This document shows, one piece after another, positions 48,663 through 59,584 of a stretch of 64,000 nucleotides of DNA (its first letter is position 1; each line of letters opens with the position of its first letter). This stretch comes from Myrica gale (taxonomy: Eukaryota > Streptophyta > Magnoliopsida > Fagales > Myricaceae): positions 16,187,001 through 16,251,000 of the forward strand of contig OZ005612.1 of assembly GCA_963930655.1 (NCBI GenBank). The letters are read 5' to 3'. A program made the position numbers and the translations under genes. The notes under the pieces were generated by a model, which made no database searches, was not told the DNA's origin, and saw nothing but the letters and a program-made list of their open reading frames with translations.

Positions 48663-50874
48663 CTGCAAATTCGTCCCAGAAAATCTTTATGTTCGTTGTG
48701 ATGCTGAAAACCAGGAAGCCTGATGGACGTTTTTATAGACACAGGCGGGGTTGTCCATCGCTTTAATGAATTATAACTCGCTTTTGCTTCTATTTTTTAT
48801 TCACGGAGACTTTAAGCAACGCAGAAGAAACATCCACGTCCAAAGTGGAAGAATATTAGGAAGGAACATATGATCAGTTCCAATATCAGCCGTGACATTT
48901 CTGCCACACTTCACTTTCTCGTGCCAGCTTACTTCGTATGCCGCTGACTTCTTTTCTATTGCTAAAATATTACGAGCAAGTACAACGGCATGACTTTCTT
49001 CTCTTAACTTGGTAGTGCCTCTAATGATGTCTACCGGATGGGAGAAATCCTTTCCACACCTGGTTTTAGTGAAAACGCTTTAGAAAAAGGTTCTTTATGC
49101 CTGTAAGTGCTCGTTAGCTACCACCCATTGCGGCTCATTCTGTGAAATCTCCACAATTTCACTTGAAAAGTCAAGGTTCCATAATGTTTTCACAGTTGAC
49201 TTCTGGTAGACAATTTATCTTAGAAGCAACGAACACAGGATCCTTTGAAAATCTCTTTGGTGAGAGTTCTAAACTCCCTGTGGTACACAAAAGTTATAAA
49301 CAATCTTCGATCACCTCTTTTTAGAATTTGTTTTATTAAATCCTGACGAGGTTACTTAGAACCCAAAATGGGTTCGGTTATTGTGCGAATTCTTATTATG
49401 TGAATGTGTGTGAGTGAGCGATTGAGATTGGGGTGATGTTCGTTTTGAAGGTTTTTGTAGGATTTGGAGAATTTTGTGAATTTTTAGGTGATGATAAAGT
49501 TGTATTGGTGTTTGTGTAAAAGTTGTTGAGGTGTAAAAAAGTAATGATGATGTTTAAAGTTGTTTGTTTTATATTTTAAATTTATTTATTTTATTAAAAA
49601 TAGAATATTTAAAAGATATTTTAAAAAAATAAAATAAAATAATCACTAAAAGACAAAAAAACAATGAATGGCGTCGGAGACAAGCTGGGGACATGGGGGC
49701 AGGGGACTGCAGGGGAGGGGGACTTCGGTCAGAGTTGCTGCAGGCGAAATCTTAAAAAAAAACCAAAATCTTGCCGAACATGAATACTTGGGATTCGAAT
49801 CCTGATGAAAATCAGGAAACGAACATGACCTAGAAGATATAAATCTGATGGCTGAAAAAATACCAGAAGAATCAAATTAAAACCGACCCATATTACCCAT
49901 TACCGACCCGTTTTTTAAAACCCAACCCGTTTCTTCTGTCTTTTTCTCTACTTCGACACTTTCTCCCTATCGCACAGCTCTATCTCTACTTCGACTTTCT
50001 CTCTCTATATCGCACCTCTCACTCTCGCACAGGCCGTATTAGGGGCATTTGCAATATTTCCATGATTCTGTGAAATTTTCTAACAATAGTCTACTGAAAG
50101 GCTAGCTACACCTTTATGTTCGGCCGTTTCATCTAAATCGGAAGCGGCCAATTAGTTCGAGTTGTCCGTAATTGAAGAGTGAACTTGTAAGAAAGATTAA
50201 CAAATATTGTTGTTGAAAGAAAATTCTGGAGATTGAGAGTGCAGGCCGAACAGAAAGGGATCAATTTCCTTTTTTGCTTTATTTGACGTACATATGGTTC
50301 ACGTAAATGTGACATGCTAGAAGTAATTCTTTTAGTTTTCGATTCATAAAATTAATGTTCTTCGAACGAAAAAGGACAAAAAGAAAAGGAAACACGTAAG
50401 AGGCACGATAATCTAGCTAGCAAGTCATTTTCATCCTGTTTACTGCATTGGTGCCTTCTGTTACTATATACCAATATTACTAACGATCGAAAACTAAACC
50501 CAACATGTGAAAAATATTCCTTTGTGACATACCAAACATGTGAAAAAATTATTCAATTTTTGGTTATTAGGTTGATTTTTATTTGGATTAGAAGGGGACA
50601 ATATAGCTGAAATGGAAAAGATCAATCTTAATATCAATAGACGAGGGTCTAGTAATAATTCTAATTTGATTTAAGAGCCTGGACAAGTTGTAGAGATCTT
50701 TACTTGAGCTAAACTTTGTTGCAGGAATTGTATTATTTGACATATACCAGGACAATTATTTAGATATAACTTTGCTTGTGGTTGTACTTGAGTTTCAATA
50801 TCTTGGTATATGTCCTTTGTACAATATCTTTTGTTATTCTAGCAAAACAAACTTTTACATTCTGTTTGGCTATT
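48663..50874. other. Annexin upstream region and intergenic DNA
   Basis: Holds the annexin promoter, a family-2 MITE (about 49,431-49,831) and otherwise plain AT-rich DNA up to the CACTA element. No gene seen. Confidence 0.5.
49431..49831. mobile_element. MITE-like element, family 2
   Basis: Bounded by GGTGATGTTCGTTTTGAAGG (left) and GGAAACGAACATGACC (right), inverted repeats that match the family termini. The left 200 bases match the copy at 21,322. The middle (about 49,670-49,760) is GC-richer and differs from the other copies. Confidence 0.6.
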
Positions 50875-50889
50875 CACTACAACAAATCT

Positions 50890-51200
50890 GTTTTTTAGTG
50901 ACGAAAGTTTCAGTGACGAAACACAGTTCATCGCTAAAGATACATCTTTAGCGACGAATTTAGTGATTCGTCACCAAAAAGTTAAAACATGTATTTTTAG
51001 TGACCAATATCGATTTCGTCGCTAAACACACATCTTTAGCGACGAATTTATTAGCGAGAAACACAATTTCGTCGCTAAAGTGTTAAAACACATATATTTT
51101 AACGACGAATATCGACTTCGTCACTAAAAGTAATCTTCGACGACGAAAGTATTTCGTCGCTAAAGAGTCAACCCATGTTTTAGCGACCAAAGTTAAATTG
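50890..51200. repeat. 5' subterminal repeat array of the CACTA element
   Basis: About ten copies of TTTAGCGACGAA-like words in both orientations (for example near 50,948, 51,038, 51,070, 51,155). Divergent copies read TTTAGTGACGAA. Confidence 0.8.
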
Positions 51201-51313
51201 GTCTCTAAAAATCTCGTTCAAACGAGAAAATATCGTTCGAATAGGAATTTTTATTGACCAAAATTTAAAAACTACGAAAAGGCACCCCGCGCTTACCGTT
51301 CCCTCCACCTCCG

Positions 51314-51340
51314 CCCCCCCCCCCCCCCCCCCCCCCCCCC
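51314..51340. repeat. Poly-C tract, 27 bases
   Basis: An uninterrupted run of 27 C inside the CACTA element, between the subterminal repeats and the captured exon. Such runs are very rare in plant DNA and its exact length may be a sequencing or assembly estimate. Confidence 0.9.
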
Positions 51341-51451
51341 TCCCCGAGCCCCCTCTCTTTTTCTTTGTTGCGGAGTAGACAATCGAGCTTCGATGCAAGG
51401 GAGGGTTCTGCTTCTGCTGCTGGTTCAAGTAGCCCAATGAGTGCAATTTTA

Positions 51452-51761
51452 AGAAAGCTCCTTTAAGATCTACTGTGAGTTTCTCTACGAATATGGTAAA
51501 TGGCGTAAATGGTGAGGGCCATAGAAGCAGAAGGACTGTACTTGAGGTGCTGAGAGAGTTAGATGCTGATATATTGGCTCTGCAAGATGTGAAGGCGGAG
51601 GAAGAGAAGGACATGAAGCCTCTATCTGATTTGGCTGGTGCTTTGGGCATGAATTACGTGTTTGCTGAGAGCTGGGCACCTGAGTACGGAAACGCCATCC
51701 TGTCGAGGTGGCCGATAACCAGGTGGAAGGTTCAGAAAATCTTTGACGATTCAGATTTCAG
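51452..51761 (+). pseudogene. Captured exon of an endonuclease/exonuclease/phosphatase (DNase I-like) family gene
   Basis: The frame runs into RTVLEVLRELDADILALQDV, KAEEEKDMKPLSDLAGALGM, NYVFAESWAPEYGNAILSRW and PITRWKVQKIFDDSDFR, then a GT donor at 51762. This is the early EEP-domain region (DxLxLQ(D/E)VK and GNAILSRWP motifs) of a plant protein family of unknown substrate. The reading frame is intact, but the catalytic C-terminal part (HLD, GDFN, SDH) was not found downstream, so it cannot be a working enzyme. The retained donor site again suggests DNA-level capture. Confidence 0.78.
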
Positions 51762-53174
51762 GTGAGTATCATTTTCTTTCTGCATCTTCGTCGCAAAATA
51801 GGAGCTTAAGCGACTTTTTCTTTTAATTTGTTGTCCGCACATGGTGTTAAGTGAGTTCAGAAGGCTAGTGTAAAGGTGCATCGCGTAGACATGTAACAAT
51901 TGTCTTCCCCTAGGTTCTAACGTGGCAAAGGTCCATAATTAGGAATATCTCCAATAGGTTTCTTCCTAAATTCTCCATCACTCAACATGGCAATCAAATT
52001 CTATTGTATCATGCTTTTGACACCTCAAATAAAATGTCAAATCATAATGATAATCACACCGAAGGTGGAGAGATGAGTAATTGTATGTGAAAGTGTTATG
52101 TTTATAGTTGATACAGTAGGAAATGCCTTCAATTCACTCTTCTGTGGAGTTTTTCCTGCACTCGTGTTCTTTATGAATGTCCAAACTAGCTAAATAGTCA
52201 TTTCCCCTCTTATTGATAAGGTTATTAGCTGCTATCTATCAGTATGTTCTAGGTAAGGCTTTGACTTTTCCTCAATTAAAAGCAGTGTCCTGATTTGAAT
52301 AATTACTTTATAAGGTGAAACTGACTGGAGTGAGATGAATTCGGGTAATGGTTTGGGGCGGAAGTGCTTTGGTGGAGGATCTTATTACTATCTGACTGGA
52401 GTATTTTGGTTCCTGCAGGCACATAAGATGAGTATGGTTGAAAGAAATAAAATTGGAATTTGCTGGGACCTGCCAATTATCAAGTATGAAAATGAGAATC
52501 TTTAGTTTTATGAGGATAGAAAACCTGTTTGTCAGGTTTATGTTAAATTTTGATCATTGATATGCACTGATACTCTTTGAATGTTATTTGGAGAACGTGT
52601 CCCCAATTGTAACATATGCAAGTTTCCTTCGCTTTTGTAATCTATGCATTTTCATCAGATGTTTAACTTTCCTGTTGCCATTTAGGTCAGTTATTTGGGT
52701 AGTCAATATTGGATTAAAAACTTAATTCAAAATGAGTTTGCAGTCTGTTCAGCTGTACTGTACCTTTAAAACTTATAAATAAAGTTTCTGCTGGTATTGG
52801 CTCTGCCCTGTGTGAGAATCTATTTAAACACGCAATAGAGTTGGCAATTTAGAACATGTACTCTTATGAACCAACCCATACCTCGTTGATTACTCTTTGA
52901 TGCTCATATTCTGTCTAATTTGGTCTTATGTGCATTTACTGGGAGTGTTGCTGATAATAGACCTAATACCATTATTTTTTGCTTTATTGACCTTCATTTT
53001 CCCCAATCTTTCACATTTTTATGCTTCTTTAGAATATAAACACCTCTCTTTCATCAATGCAAGATAATTTCTTTGGCCACGTTCGAGGATTACGTCACTG
53101 ACAAAAGCTTCTCTGGACATTGTATTCTTTTTTCTTGCAGCAAATTTTGACTTGTTGCCATTGAGTGTTTTGGG

Positions 53175-54036
53175 CAGTGCAAGAGGTGAAGGCTCAAGAA
53201 GTCCATTTGCATAGTGCAGTCTACTTTGATGATTCTGAGTTTGATTGCGCTTTTGATGTTAATGATGAGGATTTGACAGATCTAGGTAGCAGGAATTTAT
53301 TAAATTTCTTCAATGGATTTCACTTCTGAATGTTAACGTGTTTCCACTTTGTTCTATTCGATAATGTTTACCCTGCAGTGAAGTTTCTCAATGACATAAT
53401 AGAAAATAAGAGCATTTTGTGCAAGATTTGTCGTAGCATAGTTTACATAGTTAATGAGTTGGCCTTTAGACGAGATGCTTGCTTGTGATATATTCTACTC
53501 TCTTTGCTAGTTGTGGTAGGCATCCATTTTCAAAAAAAACCCACCAAGTGAACTGAGTCGGTCAATGAAATTGCTTGCACCATCAGTGTAAATATATTCT
53601 ATAAATTGTGTTAAGCGGAAACATAGTGCACTTATCTTCAATTTTTTTTAGCTTAAATCTGGTTTCTGAAATATGTCTAAGTCTTTGTTTGTTATGTCGT
53701 ACTTTTGACAACTTGCACATATGAAAATTGATTTGGGCTGAGTTATTTGTGAAATAAAAGTTCTACTTACCTGTGTATTAATGTGCTATGGCGAATGAAA
53801 ATTGACATGTTGTGCATTTCTCTCCAGACCCGAGTCTTTTGATCAGAAAGGACATCTAGGTGAGCCACTTGACCCAGGAGGAGTGTTTCCAACAAGAAAG
53901 TCTCAAGATGCTGTTGTTGGTGCTCTTGTCCGCAATGTCAAGGAAAACCCCACCTCTTCCCCCAGAATTTTCCACTTCAGTAAATTTGCCACATGCCTAT
54001 GAGCCTGAAATGAAGAAGAATAGCTTTCAAGAATAG
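53175..54036 (+). pseudogene. Other gene-like pieces inside the CACTA element, origin unknown
   Basis: An acidic exon-like stretch (VQEVKAQEVHLHSAVYFDDS and CAFDVNDEDLTDL, about 53,179-53,285) ends at a GT. A second stretch after an AG at 53,826 reads KGHLGEPLDPGGVFPTRKSQ and DAVVGALVRNVKENP. In the neighbouring frame it then reads PPLPPEFSTSVNLPHAYEPE and a TAG at 54034-54036, so a frame change lies near 53,950. The composition looks like real coding sequence, possibly from a transcription factor, but I do not recognise the family. Confidence 0.4.
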
Positions 54037-54404
54037 TTTTAATTTTGTTAGTGGTTTTGGACTTACATAGGCTTTTGCACACTTTATGTTTTGGATTTAT
54101 GTAGAATATTGATACTTTTTTCTACCTTTTGGATTGGTTTAAAACTTGCTATTTTGCATTACACTTGTGTATTTGAGAATGTTTTCATATTTAAAGAGTC
54201 AAAATGTGTTGGTATTGAGATATTCTTATGAGGTGTAAATTGTGCGATAATTTGGATATTTGTAAATATGAATCAAGGTAAAAATGTGTTCGAACAAGAT
54301 GTTAAAAAATTTGGTTCGAACAGAAAATTTGGTTTCGAACAAGATGTCAAAAAAATCTGGTTCGAACAGACAATCTGGTTCGAACGGGAGTTTAGGGACC
54401 AAAC

Positions 54405-54670
54405 TTTTCGTCGCTAAAAATTATACATTTTTTTTATATTAGACAAACTTTCAGCGACGAAAATAATGTTTTAGTAGCGAAAATCTTACTCATCACTAAA
54501 AGTCAAATTTTCAGCGACGAAATTAATTTCGCCGCTGAAGATGACTTTTAGTGACGACATGCAAATTTTGTCGCTGATGACTTTCAGCGACAAGAAAATT
54601 TCGCTACTGATACTTTTTAGCGACAAAATTCCTATCTTCAGTGACGAAAATTTTCGCCACTAAAGGTGAA
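54405..54670. repeat. 3' subterminal repeat array of the CACTA element
   Basis: Dense TTTCAGCGACGAAA / TTTTAGTGACGA words, preceded by four GGTTCGAAC-type words (about 54,310-54,390). Confidence 0.8.
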
Positions 54671-54686
54671 AATTGTTGTAGTGATT

Positions 54687-56461
54687 ATTGCAAGACAATA
54701 ATGTTGTTATGTAACCTGTTTAGAAAGGAGAAGAGTGTGATCTCAAAAAATGTCAATGGGTAAAAACCAAAAGACACCACCTCTATATATAACTGACGTA
54801 AGTCATTACATCTTTACGATGTTCCCAAAATCAAAACCAAATACAAAACCACATTACATGTCTACACGTCAGTCATTACATGTTTAGCAATTAGTTCATT
54901 GCCTACTCAAAAATTCAATTCTCTGGCCTTCCATGCCCCTTACTCAATTTTAGTCATGTTGCTCCCAACAAAAAAATCAATTCTTTCTATCGAAGCTTGA
55001 ATGGAGTTTGGTGACGAATTTGCCCTGAAATCTTTCTATCTTATTTCTCATGTTTGAATGGAATAGTTCAGTACTTGCAGAGCCCATACATGTTGTAGTT
55101 TGAACATATAGCTTATCCCTACACAGCAGAGCAAGGAATCAGCTATCTTACAATTATGTCACCTAATATTTAATTCAGTTTCGGTTTCACTCAAAGTAAA
55201 TGGAAGTCCGGAAGAGAGAGAGAGAGCCATTTTAATCATCAAGGAACTATAACATTCATCGATAAATAAAAAATTGAAACAAGGATTAAGATTCCCCACA
55301 CTTTACTTAATTACCACCTTCGTACGAATCTTATAAAAAAGTATCTCACTTTCAGTACAGACCATGTTCAGTTATGTGGAATCCCTATCTAATGGAATAA
55401 TTTAGCAGTCTCAACTATGGTTTCTGAACACTAGCAGCTAAGGCTTCTAAAGCCTTCAAATCGAAGACAACTAATGAACATTTGCATCTGTGAACGGAGT
55501 TATTGAAGACATCTTGCACGAAGGTCCAAGAGAAAGCAACTCCTAGAGATTACTAAGCATATTGAGTTACTGAGCATCATGTAACAGAAATTCCATGAAC
55601 CAAATTTTCATCTATAGCCAACTGTCAACATTTGTTCTCTCATTTCACAATTGATTCCCGACACTACTAACATGTTACCAAGCAAATTGTGTTCGCATGA
55701 ACTATGATCCGAACATCTAAAAGTTCACTGATATATAAAAGATAAGAGCTCAATCAGAAAGGATATTGCAAGTAAGACATGATTTCATAATTTCAGGTGA
55801 ACAAACTACCAAAAGACATACCAAAAGATCAACCACAAAATGTGAAAACTTAGGTCTTAAAAGCAAAAGTCCAAAAGAACTGAATTCACAATTGATTGTT
55901 TTCAATTTTTTAAAATTTGCAAACTGAGAAGTCAATTGTGTGGAGGCTTAAGTGGCGTTGCTTTGTTGTTTATTAGGTTAATTTTGGAGCTCAAATTTTG
56001 CTTGGTGGTGGGCTTATGCAGGTAATTTGTATTCTAAACCCCTATTAGAAATTTAGAAAATGATTATGTGGATTATTGGAAGATGGTTTTTGTAAATTGT
56101 TGGAGATTGAAGGTCAGGACTTATGTTGGTTCTATTGGTTTTTGTGAATTGTTAGATAAGAGGTTAGGACTTATGTTGGTTTTGTTGGTTGTTTAGAAGT
56201 TGTTAACATTGAATTTGAATTTGTGAATTGTTCATTTATATTTTAATTAATTGATATGCTGAACATAATGGTAACCAATTGCCACCTCTCACTCTCAACA
56301 AATAATACTGTACTTGTATTTCAATATTTTTAAATGCTTTTAGTCCTCAATTTTTAATATATTAACTCTAAGACACTTTTACATTAAATAGGAAAACAGT
56401 TTTGAGATGTTATTTCGCTTTAGTAATTTGTCTCCCTTAACTAGAATCCCGATTCCGCCAC
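54687..56461. other. Intergenic region with hAT-like remnant at its right end
   Basis: No gene recognised between the CACTA element and the lectin kinase remnants. A hAT-like remnant at about 56,280-56,461 ends in GATTCCGCCACTTAAA and shares sequence with 45,855-46,410. Confidence 0.45.
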
Positions 56462-57110
56462 TTAAAGTAGAGAAGCCCGATTCAACCCATTCCGGTAGGT
56501 TGCCCTTCAGATTAACTACATCAGAAAGGCGTTGTAGAATTTGGGTTGCGTCGATACTGAAGCCAGTGAAGGTGACACTTAAATTTCGCGTAGTGGAGTC
56601 GTAACTAATACTATGCTTTTTCCTGGAAATTCGATTTCAGTCCATTTTTTCCCCCCGAAGAGACGTCAGTCCCATTAGACAAGGAGAGGGAAATCAGGCA
56701 AATGCATCATCATATAGTGCCCCCTTCTCAAGGCCAAAATACAGTTTCTGATAGTTGGGACATTTTTGTTACCTTCAAATTAGACCGATTGACTGAAATT
56801 AGTGTCGTGGCTTTAGTCGTTTTTCCAGGTGGTTCCCACTTCCCTCAACGAAGAAATCGTCTTTATCAGGTGGTAGGACTAGACCAGGTCCACCACGGTC
56901 GATTGTATATTCCAAATTGACTAGTTGGGTTGTTTCCCATGTATTGGTTGACGTTGAATCCTGTGATTTATTTGGTACCCAGGCCAGGATCGACAAAAAT
57001 CTCAAGGCTTTTACCGGGGAATTGCATGAAGTTTCTCTTCAAGTTAACCAAGAATGTATTGAAAAAGAGAGAGAAAACAGCAGAAGATCATCCATTCCCA
57101 CTGTAATCAA
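56462..57110 (-). pseudogene. Degraded L-type lectin-domain fragment (copy C)
   Basis: On the minus strand, 56,466-56,600 reads SYDSTTRNLSVTFTGFSIDA, QILQRLSDVVNLKGNLPEWV and ESGFS, the second half of an L-type lectin domain as in the copy at 61,100. The match is cut at about 56,462 inside the expected GFSAATG by a sequence ending AAGTGGCGGAATCGGGATTC that looks like a transposon end. Upstream parts (56,640-57,110) hold only scattered lectin similarity with several stops. No kinase part follows. Confidence 0.6.
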
Positions 57111-57357
57111 ACTCAAAATTTTGTGATAGTTATAATTGTAATGCAGCAACATATATATTGATATTTTAGGAAATGTTGTGAAAATTAATTAGGAAATCGA
57201 AATTTTACTGGCCGGTTTTACAAGAAAGTAGCGAAAAGATTAAAATTTTATAAAATTTATTGAAAAAGTGAAAATAGTGATGACTATTAATATGTATAGG
57301 TAGGTAAAAGGCAACAAATTTCTTATTTTCTGTCTCTACTCCCAATAATCTAGGTAT

Positions 57358-57735
57358 GTTCATTGTGCCAAAATATTCTAGACTACAATAAATACAACAA
57401 ATTCACAATACAAACATTCAAAACATCAAAAAAATCATACAGAAATACCAATACCTTAACATAAAATCCAACAACTTTTTACATAAACTCCAATACATTT
57501 AATTTTTTTTAACAAATCTTCTCTCTCCATATTTTTTCACCAAACTCCAATATTTTTTTTATTAAAAAATTACATCAAAATATCTCTCCCTACAACTTTT
57601 TACAAACTCCAATAAAAACTAAATATCTTTAAATTTTTTTACTAATTTTTACACAAAAACCTATACAACTCTAATATACATAAATATTCACAATTCTATT
57701 AAAAATCTTACAATTTTTTATAAAACAACATCCCG
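57358..57735. mobile_element. AT-rich MITE, family 2, in former lectin-kinase flank
   Basis: Inverse copy of 5405-5742. Sits where copy C and copy B flanks align on either side: 'ttcttattttctgtctctac' precedes it and 'aatatatatgcttcagtcat' follows, and these are nearly adjacent at 59,523-59,605. So it is an insertion after the duplication. Confidence 0.6.
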
Positions 57736-57966
57736 GGTTCAATATATATGCTTCAGTCATAACCATTTTAGACAGCACTTATGGGGCACATTCTAAACCC
57801 TTCATCTAACATAATTAAGTTGAATTAAACATCATTTCATTCATTCACTCTTAACTCAATTAGCAATATGTGCGGGCCATAACATGAAACACAACTCAAA
57901 GTAAAAATAAGTACATATAATGTATTCCCCATACATATATAGAGGCGAATCGTATACACTTCCAAG

Positions 57967-58177
57967 GGTGTGTTTGAGTGACAAAATTTTAAGACGGTTA
58001 AAATTTTGGGTATAGAAGTTGATGAAAAAGTGAAGAGAGAGAGAGAGTGAAAAAGTGTTTATAGGAGGTGGTGAAAAAATGAAAAAGTTTATGAGAGTTA
58101 TGTAAAAAAGTGAGGAGAGAAATTTTTTTCTAATGATGATAAAATTTTAGAGAGCCAAAATTTTGGTTGGCCCAAGT
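57967..58177. mobile_element. MITE-like repeat, family 1
   Basis: GGTGTGTTTGAGTGACAAAA at one end and an inverse CCAAAATTTTGG-containing sequence at the other. The body shares the GTTGATGAAAAAGTGAAGAG modules. Alignment with copy B shows that it interrupts a once-continuous 3' flank. Confidence 0.5.
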
Positions 58178-58389
58178 GTGTTCTATGCCCAAGACAAGTT
58201 TACCTGGTATCAATTGATTGAAGGGTCAATTGATGAAGTTCCCATGAAAAATTCTTCGTTACAACTTGCACGGAACAATTCAAATTCGCGGTCAGGGAAA
58301 TACCGAATTGCCTAAATCCACTCGTTCTCACTCTCTGGCGTGCTTAATCTTTAATTCATAAACCAAACTAACCCAAAATTAATGATTAA

Positions 58390-58560
58390 TGATGGTGTTT
58401 GGGTGGTCACAATTTTACCATAATAAAACAATTACAATATAATCTCTCTCCCAATCAAATCATCTCTTTCTATTATAATAAATATAAAAAATTCTTTCAA
58501 AACATGTTTCTATTAAATTTTCACTAACTCTTATGAAATGATCAAAGTTGTTTTACAGTA
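58390..58560. mobile_element. MITE-like repeat, family 1, degraded
   Basis: Begins GATGGTGTTTGGGTGGTCAC and contains CCAATCAAATCATCTCTTTC as in the 2073-2277 copy. The right end is lost. Confidence 0.5.
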
Positions 58561-59584
58561 ATAGTTATATATTATTTGGATTGAGATTTACAGTTTTCTA
58601 TCATTTTTACTTCTTAAATGTGGCTCCTGAAGTGCATCATAATATAATAATTTTGCTTATTGAGTTGTCCAACTTACTCCCTTATCTATTCTCCATTTTC
58701 AGATGATATTTAGGAGAGTGCCGAGAGTAGTGTTAGACAACATAGATAGTGCCTGGGAGGGATTTGAGGGATTTCAAAATGAGTAGGCAACTAAAATGTA
58801 GGGATTTATGAAGAAAGAGGTTTTGAAATGGGTTTGAAATGTGAAGGGATTTTGAAGCCGCAGCTGTCCGAGGTGTGGTCGGAATAAATTGTAGTGGTCC
58901 GATCAGTATAGCTGTCGAGGCCAAAAAGGAGACCCTGACAGCTCCGCAAGAGCCGAGCCTAGCCGGCAATAGATAGTCCTCATTAAATGAGGTGACGACC
59001 AATCTATCGTTGGATCTGGAGGATTCAATCTAGAACGTGGGTCTGAATGTGTCTGAATCCGTACGGTCTGGACTAAATCCAACACCCTATACTTTTCGCA
59101 GTAGTTTTAGAGAATTCCGAGTGATTGAAGAACAATTTAGTTGCTCAAGGGGGTACTATGAGAAAGAGTAAATTGGATATCATGCACCGCATAGAGAAGC
59201 AGCACTTTGTTGGACGGAAAACCATAGTTCAGAGGTAGTAGTTACGAGCTTGGAGACCTCCAGATTGTTATCAGATATGATATGACTTACAAAATTTATA
59301 TTGCGGGGCCGATGTATTGTTTCTAGTGCTGAAAAGTACTTCTCCAAGTTACATTGGTGGGAAAACAATTATAAAGTCCTCCGTATTTTTTTTCATCTGC
59401 CCCCCACAGCAGTCCTAACCCTTGATGCCGTCCCTGAGCTGCAGTAGGTGGCCCTGTAGTTTATTGACCAGAACTTCAGCACACCTCGACCGTGACTAGA
59501 ATCACGGGTAGGTAAAGGCAGCAGTTTTCTTATTTTCTGTCTCTACAGACTCTACGTCTCTCCCAGCAATCTCCACTGCAATAT

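Larger units (their letters stand above)
50875..54683. mobile_element. CACTA (En/Spm) element carrying captured host gene fragments
   Basis: Starts CACTACAACAAAT (50875) and ends ATTGTTGTAGTG (54683), inverted CACTA termini. The 3-bp target duplication is exact: ATT at 50872-50874 and 54684-54686. Both ends carry arrays of the subterminal motif TTTAGCGACGAA / TTCGTCGCTAAA (about 50,895-51,200 and 54,405-54,670), the binding-site type used by CACTA transposases, and a second motif around GTTCGAAC. The 3.2-kb interior has no TNPA/TNPD-type ORF but contains an exon of an endonuclease/exonuclease/phosphatase gene and other gene-like pieces, so it is a non-autonomous, gene-carrying copy. Confidence 0.88.
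57740..59530 (-). pseudogene. Lectin receptor kinase copy A: promoter, N-terminus and 3'UTR only
   Basis: The region 59,088-59,530 matches the promoter and first about 45 codons of copy B (62,090-62,540), with frameshifts in the signal peptide. The region 57,740-58,245 matches the 3' flank of copy B (59,620-59,935). The kinase body between them is missing and is replaced by about 0.85 kb of unrelated sequence (58,240-59,087) of unknown origin. A family-1 MITE (about 57,967-58,177) sits inside the 3' flank, and another is at 58,390-58,560. Confidence 0.6.

Noticed and set aside
51180-51650. 156-codon minus-strand frame with a glycine run
   Set aside because: Antisense of the captured EEP exon and the poly-C tract; the Gly run is the homopolymer read in frame.
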